NCBI GenBank assembly: GCA_963930645.1
Contig: OZ005662.1
Span: 80,420,841-80,484,840, forward strand
Reading direction: 5' to 3'
Length of the DNA: 64,000 bases
Source of the DNA: Salticus scenicus
Taxonomy: Eukaryota > Arthropoda > Arachnida > Araneae > Salticidae
Both the position numbers and the translations under genes were made by a program. The notes below the pieces were generated by a model that was given only the letters and a program-made list of their open reading frames with translations, searched no databases and had not been told where the DNA came from. Positions 54,185-64,000 of this stretch are shown in pieces; position 1 is the first letter of the stretch, and each line of letters opens with the position of its first letter.

Positions 54185-56159
54185 TAATTAATATTTCATA
54201 AAACTGTTAGTACTCCCTCCCCCCCTTTTTTTTCATTCATGCCAGTCTTTTTTTTTTTTTTTTTTTTTTAATATTTTTTTTCTTTAATCGTAATTAAAAT
54301 TAGAGAAAAATGCTCAAAAATTAAAATGGTGTAGAAAAAAGGAGCAGGTAGTAATAATTTTATGGAATATCAATTAGATTATTGGCAGGTATGTATTACG
54401 GATTAAGTGGCATATAATCGTGTAAATGAAACTAATGTTTTACGTGAAATGAAATTATTTGCTTTTGTTGTAGATAGATTAGTTCAATGAGAAACTAAAT
54501 TCTACAACACATTTCATGTATAATATGGCATACTTTGCGCGTAATGTGCATGGTGATATTTTAAAGATTTTTGCCATTCATTATGTGCAATGTAGAGGAG
54601 GTACACTGTAAAAATGGTACACATATAATTTGAACTACAAAAAGTTTTAAATAATCATAACTGCACAAAATTTGTTTTCATAAGTGCTTATGAGACAAAT
54701 CCATGTAAACAAATTCTCATAATTTGCATGACAGAATATATTGTAATTCGAACATAGAATAATTTGTTTGAAATATATACATATTTTAAAAGAGGAATAA
54801 ATAAACTAAAGAATTAAAAAAAGAAAAAAACAGTATGAAAAATAATGAAATATAACTAATAGAAAAAGACTTATTGAACTATCAAAAAATGAACTGAAAA
54901 CATAGAAACGAAGGAAAAAAGGAACAGAAAAAAAAAATGCGTCAGAGGACAAGATCAATTTCCGAAAAAAAAAAAAATAACATTTCTGTTTCTGAGATTT
55001 CAACTCTGACCGTCTGTATGGTCTGACCAGAGGAGTCCGGTTTCCATTTGAGCTCACTGGGCGGCATCTATTCAGAATCCTTTAATGTGGTCACCTCAGC
55101 TCACGCCAGCTCAAAACCCTGGAACGGGGTCCCCTGCTGAGATAATTGAGGGCCTGGGGGAGATATCTTTGTCAATTTTGCATGCTTTCCTTTGAGGTAA
55201 CGGCGCAATCTGATAAAAAAGTGCAACAACTGATGACAAGACATTTGGCTCTTTGTGTCGGAAGCGTGATTAATGACGTTTTGAGCGTTGATCTTGAGCC
55301 CAAGTCGATACTGGCCATAGCAACAAGCAATAAAGCAATAAAAGAGTATTCTTCTTTTCCTCCCTTTTCTTTGTTACATAATACTTAGCTTGGAGGTAGT
55401 TTTCCGATGACCCCCCATCCCCTTTCGCACGATGCAACTAAAATTAAGCACTGTATTCCTCCGCACGCCAGGATTAATAGACTACCATTCGAAAATACTC
55501 TAATAAATCAGCTAAAAATTAATTAATTAATTTTTTTTTACAGTCCTGAGAAAGAGGACTTCCTTGGGTACTATTTGTATTTTTCTTCATGTCTCTACGA
55601 CGCTTCACTGATTTTCTATCATTTTTTAAAGTCAAAATTTTAGATTTTGACATTTTTGGCTGACTTTAAGCTAAAATTAAAAATATTTCTAAACGTTTTA
55701 AAAATAATACGAGAAAGAAAATTAGTAAATAAACTTCTGTTTTAATGATTGCAAAAATTTTTAATCCGTTAATTAAGATATTTTTCTCTAAAAAAGGAAT
55801 GTAAATTTTCCATTGGTTAACATGGGACAACTCGTAATGGCCGCCGTAGATGAAGAGTCGCCTTAAGTCAGGAGATTGACTTGGCCATTCAAGGATATGA
55901 AATTTTCAACGGTAAAAAGGTCTTGAATTAATCCAGAACAAAGTATGGGGTCCAAAATCCACCCTCATGGCACGTTTCGGAGCGCACAGGGAAGTATTTA
56001 GTCCGTTAAAGTTAAGATGTTTTACATATAACTTTATCCATAGTGCCTTTTATTGTCATTAAAGGATCAACGCCTTAATATTAAAAAGCCTAAACAAAAT
56101 TTTAAATTGTCATTAACTCCTTTCAGATTTTTCCACAAATGTCGTGGGTTTTCTATTTC
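54185..56159. other. AT-rich DNA with a Tc1 remnant
   Basis: T- and A-runs, and a GC-richer patch at 55010-55170 without a recognised feature. On the minus strand about 55835-55935 encodes a short EWPSQSPDL stretch, a motif of Tc1-type transposases, but flanking residues do not continue the family. An 80-codon open frame at 55146-55388 has no recognised domain. Confidence 0.45.
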
Positions 56160-57207
56160 TAGCAGATAAACAGCTCTAATCCTTTTGAGAAATGTATAAA
56201 TATTACCAACGGTTTTCTTGGAAAAAAAAGTGGAGTGGAAAGAAAAGAGGGGAAATGTGAGGGGGATTTCGTCAGTACAATGCACCGTGAATAAACCAAG
56301 TATCTGTTCCTCCCCTTTCCATCAAGGGAAACGACTGATCCCCATCGAAACGAAACGCAATTGTATGAGCTGTAAAATATAAAAATGGAGCCAAGCTGAT
56401 ATAGCAACCCTTTGCGCGTGTTCGTAAAAGTTTCAGACTGCGTATTCCAGTGATGCCAGATTGGGGATTTTGTCCCCATTTTGGGCATTTTTGGGGCTTC
56501 TGGGGACAATTTTGGGGACCAAATGTTTGTGGGGACTTTTTTGGGGAATTGTAAAATTTTTGGGGCAAACCTGGGGAGTTCTGCAACTTTCTGTCAATGT
56601 TGGCAACGTAATGATTTATCTATACGACCAAGGATTTTCAATAGCTTTATTGTTATTTGGGGATTTTTTTCAAAAATTGCTTTCATTTGGGGAAAAATCT
56701 GAGCTTAAATGCTCTTAAATCTGCTTGATATTTTTTCTGAAAAAAAAAATTATTTTCCCTTTTTAATAGAAATCCAGTTGGGGATTTTTTAGAAAGAAAC
56801 CCCTGATTTGGGGAAATTTGAAGACCTGTTTGGGGAAATAATTTTCGACCATCTGGCATCACTGGCGTATGCGTTCACTCATTCACTGTCCGGTCCGTGT
56901 CCAGTTCTGTTTATTAACTTGTGCTGCAGTGTCTGATCTCAATCTCTTCTGGTATGTCATGGTTTCATTCATTATATTGCTTTGCATTTGTAAAAATATC
57001 TATACTGAATTAAAGAGATGAACTATATAAATGAAAAAATAAAAGTATATCTATATATATATCTGTATAAAGAAAAAAGGGGAAGGCATAATTTATATAA
57101 AATTCTATTATTATAATTTAACATTATGTCTGATTTAAACGGAATTCAATTTAGTGCAAGAGGTCAATTTTTAAAATGTGTGATGAACGTTTTGTCATTT
57201 GTAATAA
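56160..57207. repeat. interspersed repeat, second copy (with hAT-like insertion)
   Basis: Colinear with 9255-9825 plus 14055-14113. It is uninterrupted at the site where the 4.2-kb element sits in the first copy, and interrupted by a 417-bp element (56448-56864) where the first copy is not. The two copies therefore serve as each other's empty site. Confidence 0.82.
56448..56864. mobile_element. 417-bp hAT-like MITE
   Basis: Inverted ends CAGTGATGCCAGAT are flanked by an 8-bp duplication with one change (GCGTATTC at 56440-56447, GCGTATGC at 56865-56872). CAGTG-type ends with 8-bp duplications are the hAT pattern. The interior is rich in TTTGGGGA repeats. The homologous repeat at about 9560 lacks it. 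The short open frames inside are not genes. Confidence 0.85.
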
Positions 57208-57307
57208 AAATCATTGTCCAGGCGTTTATATTATTTTTATTTTCTGTTTTGATCATTTAAATTTAGGAATATTTCTTTTGTTATTACTATTACATTTATT
57301 ATATATA
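57208..57307. other. short AT-rich segment between repeat and mariner
   Basis: Nothing recognised. It ends in the TA-rich target of the mariner. Confidence 0.5.
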
Positions 57308-58600
57308 CACCGTGACCAATAAGTTCTCATACACGTTCAAATTTTTATTACAGTAACACAAATTAAATCATACAAAAACTTTTTGCATAAAATTAAAGTA
57401 GTTATCATTGAGTATCTTTACAATAAATGCTTTGGAATAATTCTGCCTTTTAGTTCCTTAACGAGCTTAACTCTCTTTTCAAATCCATCACATGCGGCAC
57501 GCACGGATTCCATTGACATTTCCTGTCATATCATTTGAATTACATTTTTAAATTTGCTCAAATCTGTAATTTTATAGTTATTCAGTTGGGAGAGAATATA
57601 TGACCACACAAAATAATCAAGCGGGTTCAGATCGAGGGAGTTGAGAGGTCATTCGTTCTTTGGCAAAAAGTCATCTAAATTTTGACTGCACCACTCCTGA
57701 ACCAAACGTGTGGTATGAGAAGGGGCATCATCTTGTTGGAAGCAGAAATATTCCAACCCATACATAATTTGGACATTTGGTAGTAAAACCTTTTCCAAAA
57801 CCCCAGTTTTATAATATTGGGCATTGATTTTTACCCCTTTATCAATAAAAACTAACTGGAGTTTTCCGCTTTTGGAAATAGCGGCCTAAATCACCAGAGA
57901 CGAAGCATTTTGATTACGCGGAACGTAATGCTGTCCTTCAAGGATGTTATCAATATAAATTGACCATACTCTGTCATTTTCGGGGTTCAGACTTTCCTGT
58001 AAAATGAATAGTTTCTAGTCTGAAAAGACAAATTCATCCCCAGCGTGCCAACCAAGAATTTTGTCTACGCTTTGCTTCCTTTTCACCTTAATAGAATGCG
58101 AAACTCCGTGAATTTCACGTTTTCTATAAATCTTGCACCCAAGGTCAATTTTCAGAATGTTTAACATTGATCCCCTTGATATTTTGAGCTCTTGTGCTAG
58201 TTTTCTAGTCGATTTTTGTCCGTTTCGTCGTATTCTTTCTCTGACCCTTTTCACAGCCTCTTTTGTCCTAACGGGCCTCGGTCTGCCAGATCTTTCTCTG
58301 TCATCGACAGATGACGTCTCATTACACCTTCTAATAGCTCTGCAAATGAAATCTCTCTTTACCCCCAGGGCTTTCAAGTCTGAAAATTTCAATCGGCTAC
58401 GCTCCTTTGATGAATTTATTTATCATAATTTTCTCATTCTACCTAGGTAAAGGAAAATTATAATTAGTACAACAATTACGCTTGCAATAGCTTTATACCT
58501 AGCATTAAATTGCCTGCAAAATAATTGGGACTACTGTAATACATATGTACAACTTTTTAACGTGCTTCAAAAGTTGTATGAGAACTTATTGGTCACGGTG
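57308..58600 (-). mobile_element. mariner-type transposon, complete but dead
   Basis: 1293 bp with perfect inverted ends of 26 bp (CACCGTGACCAATAAGTTCT, then CATACA) flanked by TA. The single gene is on the minus strand and is broken. Size and ends fit Tc1/mariner. Confidence 0.93.
57590..58392 (-). pseudogene. mariner transposase, D37D (maT-like), inactivated
   Basis: The N-terminal 125 residues are open (58392 down to 58015), with two helix-turn-helix regions: an N-terminal one with DFICRAIRRCNE and a second around RKLAQELKISRGS, separated by the GRPRP motif. The catalytic part follows in the same frame but with stops at 58013-58015, near 57888 and near 57651. It shows WHAGDEFVFSD, then FQQDDAPSHTTRLVQEW and SLDLNPLDYFVW. 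About 37 residues separate the last two aspartates, as in the D37D (maT) branch. The enzyme would have excised and inserted this element at TA. Assignment to the branch rests on that spacing alone. Confidence 0.88.
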
Positions 58601-61600
58601 TATATATATATATATCGTGGTGGTATCTTGCGAAATAGTGGCAGCGCTCCCTTGATGTTTTAAAGAAATATCCCTTGTTTTAATGTTTTAAAATGGTATT
58701 TTACTGCTGCCTAAAACAACAAATGAATACATAACATAGATATTTTGTTAAATAACAATTATGGTGATTTGGTGGTGTATCTATTACAATAAAAATAGTA
58801 TTAATCTATGTATTTCTTTCTTTTAATCCACGCGCAGTTTTTCGGTTTAGAGCGTGAAGGATTTTGTTTGAGGATTATTAAAGATATAATTTTTGAAATC
58901 TATATAAATAAAGACACGTATCTGTGTGTGTGTAAGTGTGTGTCTCTGTGCCTGTCTGCGCTCTGGTGCTCACGCTCACCCTACTAATAGCAGAGATACA
59001 AAACTGGGTAGCTGGGAGTTGGAACCCTGTAGGTGTGCACCTCATTGAGATTTTTTCGAATATTTTTAATTATTATTACTATTACTTATTTATTTATTCA
59101 GTTTTAAACAGTGGCTTCTCTGTTTCATTTTTCTAAAATTTATTATTTGATTTCAATCGTCTGCGTACCTTAAATTTGGTTATTACTTTTTCTTCCTTTT
59201 TTATTGTTATTTACTTAATTCAATTATTTGGAGGCAATATTTTTTTCCCCCTTTTTTAATTTTATTACATTTATTGAAAATTAAATGATAATGCAGTTGA
59301 AAAAATTAAGTATTTTAAATTTAAAAACTTATTTTTAACAGTTATGTTTATGTATAATTTTTATAATACAACTTCTTATTTTTCATTCTTTTAATTAAAT
59401 ACATTGAAATGATTTTTTTTTTTTTTTTAATTTATTTATTATTATTTTCAATTTATAGTATTTATTGGAAAAATTATAGCATATAGTACAAAGAATTAAA
59501 CTCATAAAAATTAAGTTTAATTAAAATTTATTGTTTTTTATTTACTTAATTCCTTTTAAAAGAATCTTACTTTTCCTTTTATTTATTATATTGTTCGAAA
59601 TGATTTCAGAGAATTCAAATGTTGTATTTTGAAGTTAATAAGGTTGTTACATGAAAGGTTCGACCAAGATTGACAAGTTAAAAGAAATAGTGGGAGTAAA
59701 AGTTGTCCGAATAATATTTGGAACGAAATTTAAAATTTAATAATAGCTTTGAATTCTATATAAATATAAGTACGATATAAGTGCTCGTAATATAACAGTA
59801 CTCGTCATAGTACTCCTTATTCTCCATTAGATTTCAACGAAAGAGAAAGTCGTGTGAGTTCCACGACTCACACGACGTTGCACCACCAGATTATTTTTGG
59901 GATTTTTAAATTATCAAAAATTGTAAAGAAATTTGATTTCTTTAGACTTTTCGTGCAACATCTCAAATTTTTTACAAGAATATGACAAAAACTGTCTGAT
60001 TGCCTTAAACATAGCTAAACAATTATATTTGTATAAAAATATTTTGGTAATACAAGAATAAAAAGTAGTTAGAATTTTAAAACTTGATAACCCTTCAAAA
60101 ACTTATTAGAAGAGCAGAAATATAACGTTTGCATATATTTTTTAAAAATTATTTTTACATCAATCAAGAGAATTCAATGATGCATTAAGTTTAATTATAT
60201 AAGTATTCAGAACAATCAGTTTTATCCCCAATAACTTAATAATTATACTGTTAAAAATACATAACGACATTTTTCTTCCACATTTTGTATTTGTTGTTAT
60301 TGTTGTTTGTTTGTAAATTTCATATTTTCAAGAGGCCTCCACCAGTGACGGAGCGGTTCTGCTTCCAATCAACCTTAATCTCAAAACACAAACACACATT
60401 TTCAAAGGTACAAATATGCTGCAGTTTGTTGCCACTATCTCAGAATAAAGACTTTCCTCTTCATTTTGTCTTAGTTTTTCAGTCGAAATACTATAATAAA
60501 AATTAGAGTTCGAATACAGAGGAAGTAGACTATGCCAGACTAGAACCTCTTTTCTGTAATGCAATCACTTTCTAATCACAAATAACCTCCCTAACTTACT
60601 TGCACGAATTTAAATTTAAAAAATGTTTACCTAATATCATATAATTTTTAATATAATCTTTGGTAGAGTGAGATTTTCAATGTAAGGAACTTGATATTTT
60701 TTATTTGATTTAAGATAGGAATTTCTAGCAACAATTTATTTATTTTTAAGTTGGATTTTCTAATGCTGTTGGTTTTTAAACTTTAACTTTTCAAATTTTT
60801 TCTTTCCTACTATTTTGCATACACTTACTTATGCGAAAAAAAAAAAAAAAAATACCACAACCTGCATAATTTACAATTTCCACACTTAAATGAATATTGT
60901 AACGACATTTTTATAAATAATTTAAACTTATTATGATTATATAAATAATACTAATTTTGTGTACCCCTGTACATTGCCTATACGTTGTAAAAGCACCTAA
61001 TTTCGTAATTGAATTTATCACTTAAACGAAACAAAACACGCACACACAGACAGAAAAAATAAAAATAATAATTTCACAACTTGAAATGCGCTTCGAGCTA
61101 ATTGCAACCATAGCTCTGCCCTAAAATATACTTAATTTATTTATTTATTGTTATATGTGAACCTCTAGTAAAATGATGAATGCTTTTCATATGATATTTA
61201 AAGTACAATATGCTTTTGAACGTATTAAAATATATGCATTAATTTATTTTGTTTTGCTTAATCTAAAGATGTTAAAAGTACTCTTGTACACAAACTCATT
61301 TGTATTTGGTCCAAAAATTCGATATCGAGATTTCACCTGATTTACACGTTTTAAGGTCCCTTTAGTCCAAAAAAGTGGTTTTTGGTAATCGGTCAGTGTG
61401 TATGTATGTACGAAATTTCTGGCTATAATATCTCCGAAACTAATAAAGGCAGAACTACGAAACTTCAGAATTGAGACAGGTCTGGTGTACGGTAACTGGT
61501 AAAAATGGCAACGGAAAAAATGGTAAACGGAAAAGATGGTAATGAGGAAATTAGTAAAATCAAATTGCAATAATATCATTATCACAGCATGATGAAAGCG

Positions 61601-62269
61601 ATTTTACACAGCTATTGGGTGGCTCAAAACTGAAGTGGTCAGAAGTGTTTTGGATCGTTATAAGTATTCAATGGTAGGAGTGAACTTTTTGAAGTTAGAA
61701 TGTCAAGGTCATTTTTTAACTTGCATTATTGAAGCGAGAGTGCTAATCATTCCGGAACATTCTATTTCGGCCTAACTCCCCTCTCTCCCTGGGGGAAGAA
61801 CAAGTTTGGTCGTGATTATACGGATCCGATTATATCCACTGGAGAAAAAAAAAAAAAAAGGTGATTTTCTTTTTGGCCCACCAAATGTTTTACGTTTTAC
61901 AAATCTGCCTTATAAGAAACCAAAAACACTTAAACACAAATTATAATTTTTTCAGATAGTTTTTAAAAACTGACTGAGATGATTAGCATTTTTTAATTCA
62001 TTTAATAAAAAGATAATATAGGAAATATTATTATTTTTTAAAATGTGTTTTAAAACATTACATTACTTATATGATTAACATTTATAAGTCTGATTAAAAA
62101 AAAGAAAAAGAAAAATGTATTTTTAGTTATTGCTGAAATTAGAAATATTGACGTTACGGAAATTTGTTTAAGTCGATTATAGATCTATTCATCCATTCTA
62201 GCGATATGAATACCTAGAGGTATAAAAATAAGTTGTGTACAAAAACTGAGATTATAACTACTGTCACAG
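58601..62269. other. AT-rich DNA, no gene
   Basis: It contains a TG-rich microsatellite (58921-58962), a SINE head fragment at 60333-60362, a hairpin at 59847-59874, and an interspersed-repeat relative at 61260-61460 (TTACACGTTTTAAGGTCCC). A 113-codon minus-strand open frame (61244-61585) overlaps the last and is not called. A GGAAAAAATGGTAAACGGAA-like small tandem repeat is at 61498-61545. Confidence 0.55.
60333..60362 (+). mobile_element. SINE head fragment
   Basis: CCTCCACCAGTGACGGAGCG followed by GTTCTGC matches the first 30 bp of the SINE family (CCCACCAGCGGCCGAGCGGT TCTGC), then homology ends. A 5' fragment is unusual for SINEs, so it may be the residue of a later deletion. Confidence 0.55.
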
Positions 62270-62369
62270 CAATGTTGCAAGGGGATCCCTGAAAAAAAGG
62301 GCACCGGAAAAAAGGTGCACTTTTCCAATTCGCAAAATAATATGAAATAAAAAATTTAAAGAATGATTT

Positions 62370-63700
62370 TCAGATTACATTTTTAGAAATTTCAATTGAT
62401 TTGGTACAACATTCAATTAGTGTATACCTGGAGGAAGGGGGGGGGGGACTAGGAGCAGATCGAAGCAAGGCAATTGTTTTTATATCACATTCCTACCGAT
62501 TTTAATGAAACTTTACTTTGTATGATCGCATACAAATTGTGAAACAATTACAGTATGTGTCAGACATACTTCGGGGGGGGGGGGGGGTTAAAGAGAGGGT
62601 GATAGAGGAAAATAAAATGATATTTTACATCACCATTTTACCGATTTTAATGATATATTCTATAACGATCACTTCATTAAACTGGCAATAAGATGGTATG
62701 AAAATATATTCTTTCCATGTAGGCCCCTAGCTTTCACCAGGTAGTGTAACCCTCTCTTCAGTTTTTGATAAACAATAAGAGATATTTATGCAAAATTTCC
62801 TATAAATGTAAAGCAAAGTGATTTAAAAACAATATTTTTTTTTTTTCCCCTCAGTCCTCCCCTACTCCAAGATATATGTAACACTCTTTGAAAGTTTTCA
62901 TTAAATGTAGGTGATAGTTTTTTAAATTTTAATTAAAATTGGTAATATTGCGGTATTTATACAATTATTTTTCTCCTTTGCCCCTTATCCCATTGCCCCC
63001 AAGATATATATAACAATCAGCATAAATTTTTCTAGATATTTAATGATATTTATAATAAATTTTATTAAAATGCAAAATATAGTGATACAAACATTCATTT
63101 TCTTTCCTTCTGTGCCCCCCCCCCACACACACATATGTAACCTTACTGTAATTTTTCATTAATAGTAACAATAAGTGATATTTACACAAAATGTGAATAA
63201 AAAAATCGATAATAAGTTTTGTTTCAAAAGATCATTTTATTTTTCATCTGCTCCCCCCCTATCCCTACTCCCCCTTATCAACTCTAGGTAACTTTCACTA
63301 TAATTTGAATAAAATGTAAGTGATAGTACAAAGTTTCATGTAAATAAGTATGATGATATAAAAGCAACCATTTTCTTCACTCTGCCCCCCCCCCACCCAC
63401 CCTTTAGTAAGCCGTCCAGATATGTGTAACACTCTCTGTAATCTTTCTTAAACTGTACGTTGTACATACATAAAGGTTCTGTTTTAATCGATTATAGGGT
63501 AGTTTAAAGAATAATATATTTCACTTCCATCTGCGCCTCCTTGTTTCCCCCCCAGGTATATAATACACTCATTGTGATCGTCATAAAAAGTAAGTGATAG
63601 TTATAGAATGTATCATTAAAATCGGTAAAATGGTAACATAAAAAATCATTTTATTTTGTAGTCTTCCTCTTTAACTCCCCACTCCCCACCACCTTTCCCT
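62370..63700. repeat. degenerate satellite of ~150-bp units with C- or G-runs
   Basis: About eight units, each with a C-rich block (CCCCCCC), a segment like GTAACACTCTTTGAAA, GTAAGTGATAGTT and CATTAAAATCGGTAA, ending ATCATTTTATTTT. Early units (62430 and 62572) carry G-runs in the equivalent place instead of C-runs, so the array may contain an inversion or the families differ. Non-coding. Confidence 0.7.
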
Positions 63701-64000
63701 TTTCTTTGGTGTTACACAAAACTGGCGATGACGTTTTTTCCCACACTGAAACTAATAGTCCTCCATCCTAAAAAGTATACTTAACATTCGTGCAAATTTA
63801 ATTTTATTTTCAGCGATAAAAAATATATATATAAACTCATAAGTTTTTTTTTTTTTTTTTTTAAACAGAAAAAATGTTTTAATCGTAGAAATATGCTTAA
63901 TAAAGGACAGCCCCACACTTTATTTTATTTATTTATTTATTTTTCTAGCTCTTCGATTATCGGAAGTTATTCTTCTGTAGAACATAGTTTTATAACAAAC
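63701..64000. other. end of window, MITE end and T-runs
   Basis: A lone ACTAATAGTCCTCCATCCTA at 63748 matches the right end of the 19.7-kb MITE. The left partner is not recognisable. No gene. Confidence 0.6.

Noticed and set aside
55146..55388. 80-codon open frame in a GC-richer patch
   Set aside because: No domain and no supporting splice or promoter signals.
55835..55935. Tc1 transposase remnant with EWPSQSPDL on the minus strand
   Set aside because: Only one short motif fits and neighbouring residues do not continue the family, so not listed as a pseudogene of its own.

Overview
This is AT-rich eukaryotic nuclear DNA, crowded with (TA)n and (CA)n microsatellites, long A/T runs, interspersed satellites and transposons of many classes. 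The gene-bearing elements (Polinton/Maverick, a FLYWCH MULE, a mariner and a tRNA-derived SINE family) fit an arthropod, perhaps an arachnid; that placement is a guess from repeat style. I see no host protein-coding gene, rRNA or genuine tRNA gene.

Left arm (1-23.1 kb): interspersed repeats and nested DNA transposons. They include a 162-bp TA-inserting MITE at 7.14 kb, a 4.2-kb element with inverted ends (9.83-14.05 kb) whose empty site is preserved at 57.1 kb, several near-perfect palindromic MITEs, and a MULE transposase with a FLYWCH-type N-terminus (17.2-18.6 kb). Inverted copies of a TGCGACC iteron cluster lie on either side of that transposase (14.5 and 23.2 kb).

Centre (23.1-46.9 kb): two halves of Polinton/Maverick (adintovirus-like) elements, all genes on the + strand. 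Half A (23.1-29.34 kb) carries, in order: integrase, penton-like protein, a small basic pVI/pX-like protein, major capsid protein, adenain-like protease, packaging ATPase and three small overlapping genes. It ends in a ~93-bp terminal inverted repeat closing in CT. After a 3.5-kb spacer the inverse terminal repeat, opening with AG, starts half B (32.88-45.78 kb): a promoter-like repeat block, an AlkB-like dioxygenase joined to a PC4-like domain, then a spliced PolB gene with N-terminal C2H2 zinc fingers. Together the halves make one Polinton gene set, arranged inside-out. Half A is lightly damaged (one frameshift in the penton gene, one nonsense codon in the pVI/pX-like gene, one frameshift in the last gene). 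Half B is heavily decayed: a MITE sits in the AlkB domain, and a 3.3-kb transposon, itself carrying a SINE, sits in polB, which also has several frameshifts.

Right arm (46.9-64 kb): a 126-bp foldback element, a relative of the 7.1-kb MITE spread over 48.15-49.40 kb, a 3.6-kb MULE-like non-autonomous element whose inverted ends are made of a GGACAAAA-type minisatellite and which has a 10-bp target duplication, a hAT-like element at 56.45 kb, a dead D37D-type mariner (57.31-58.60 kb), SINE fragments, and a degenerate satellite to the end of the window.
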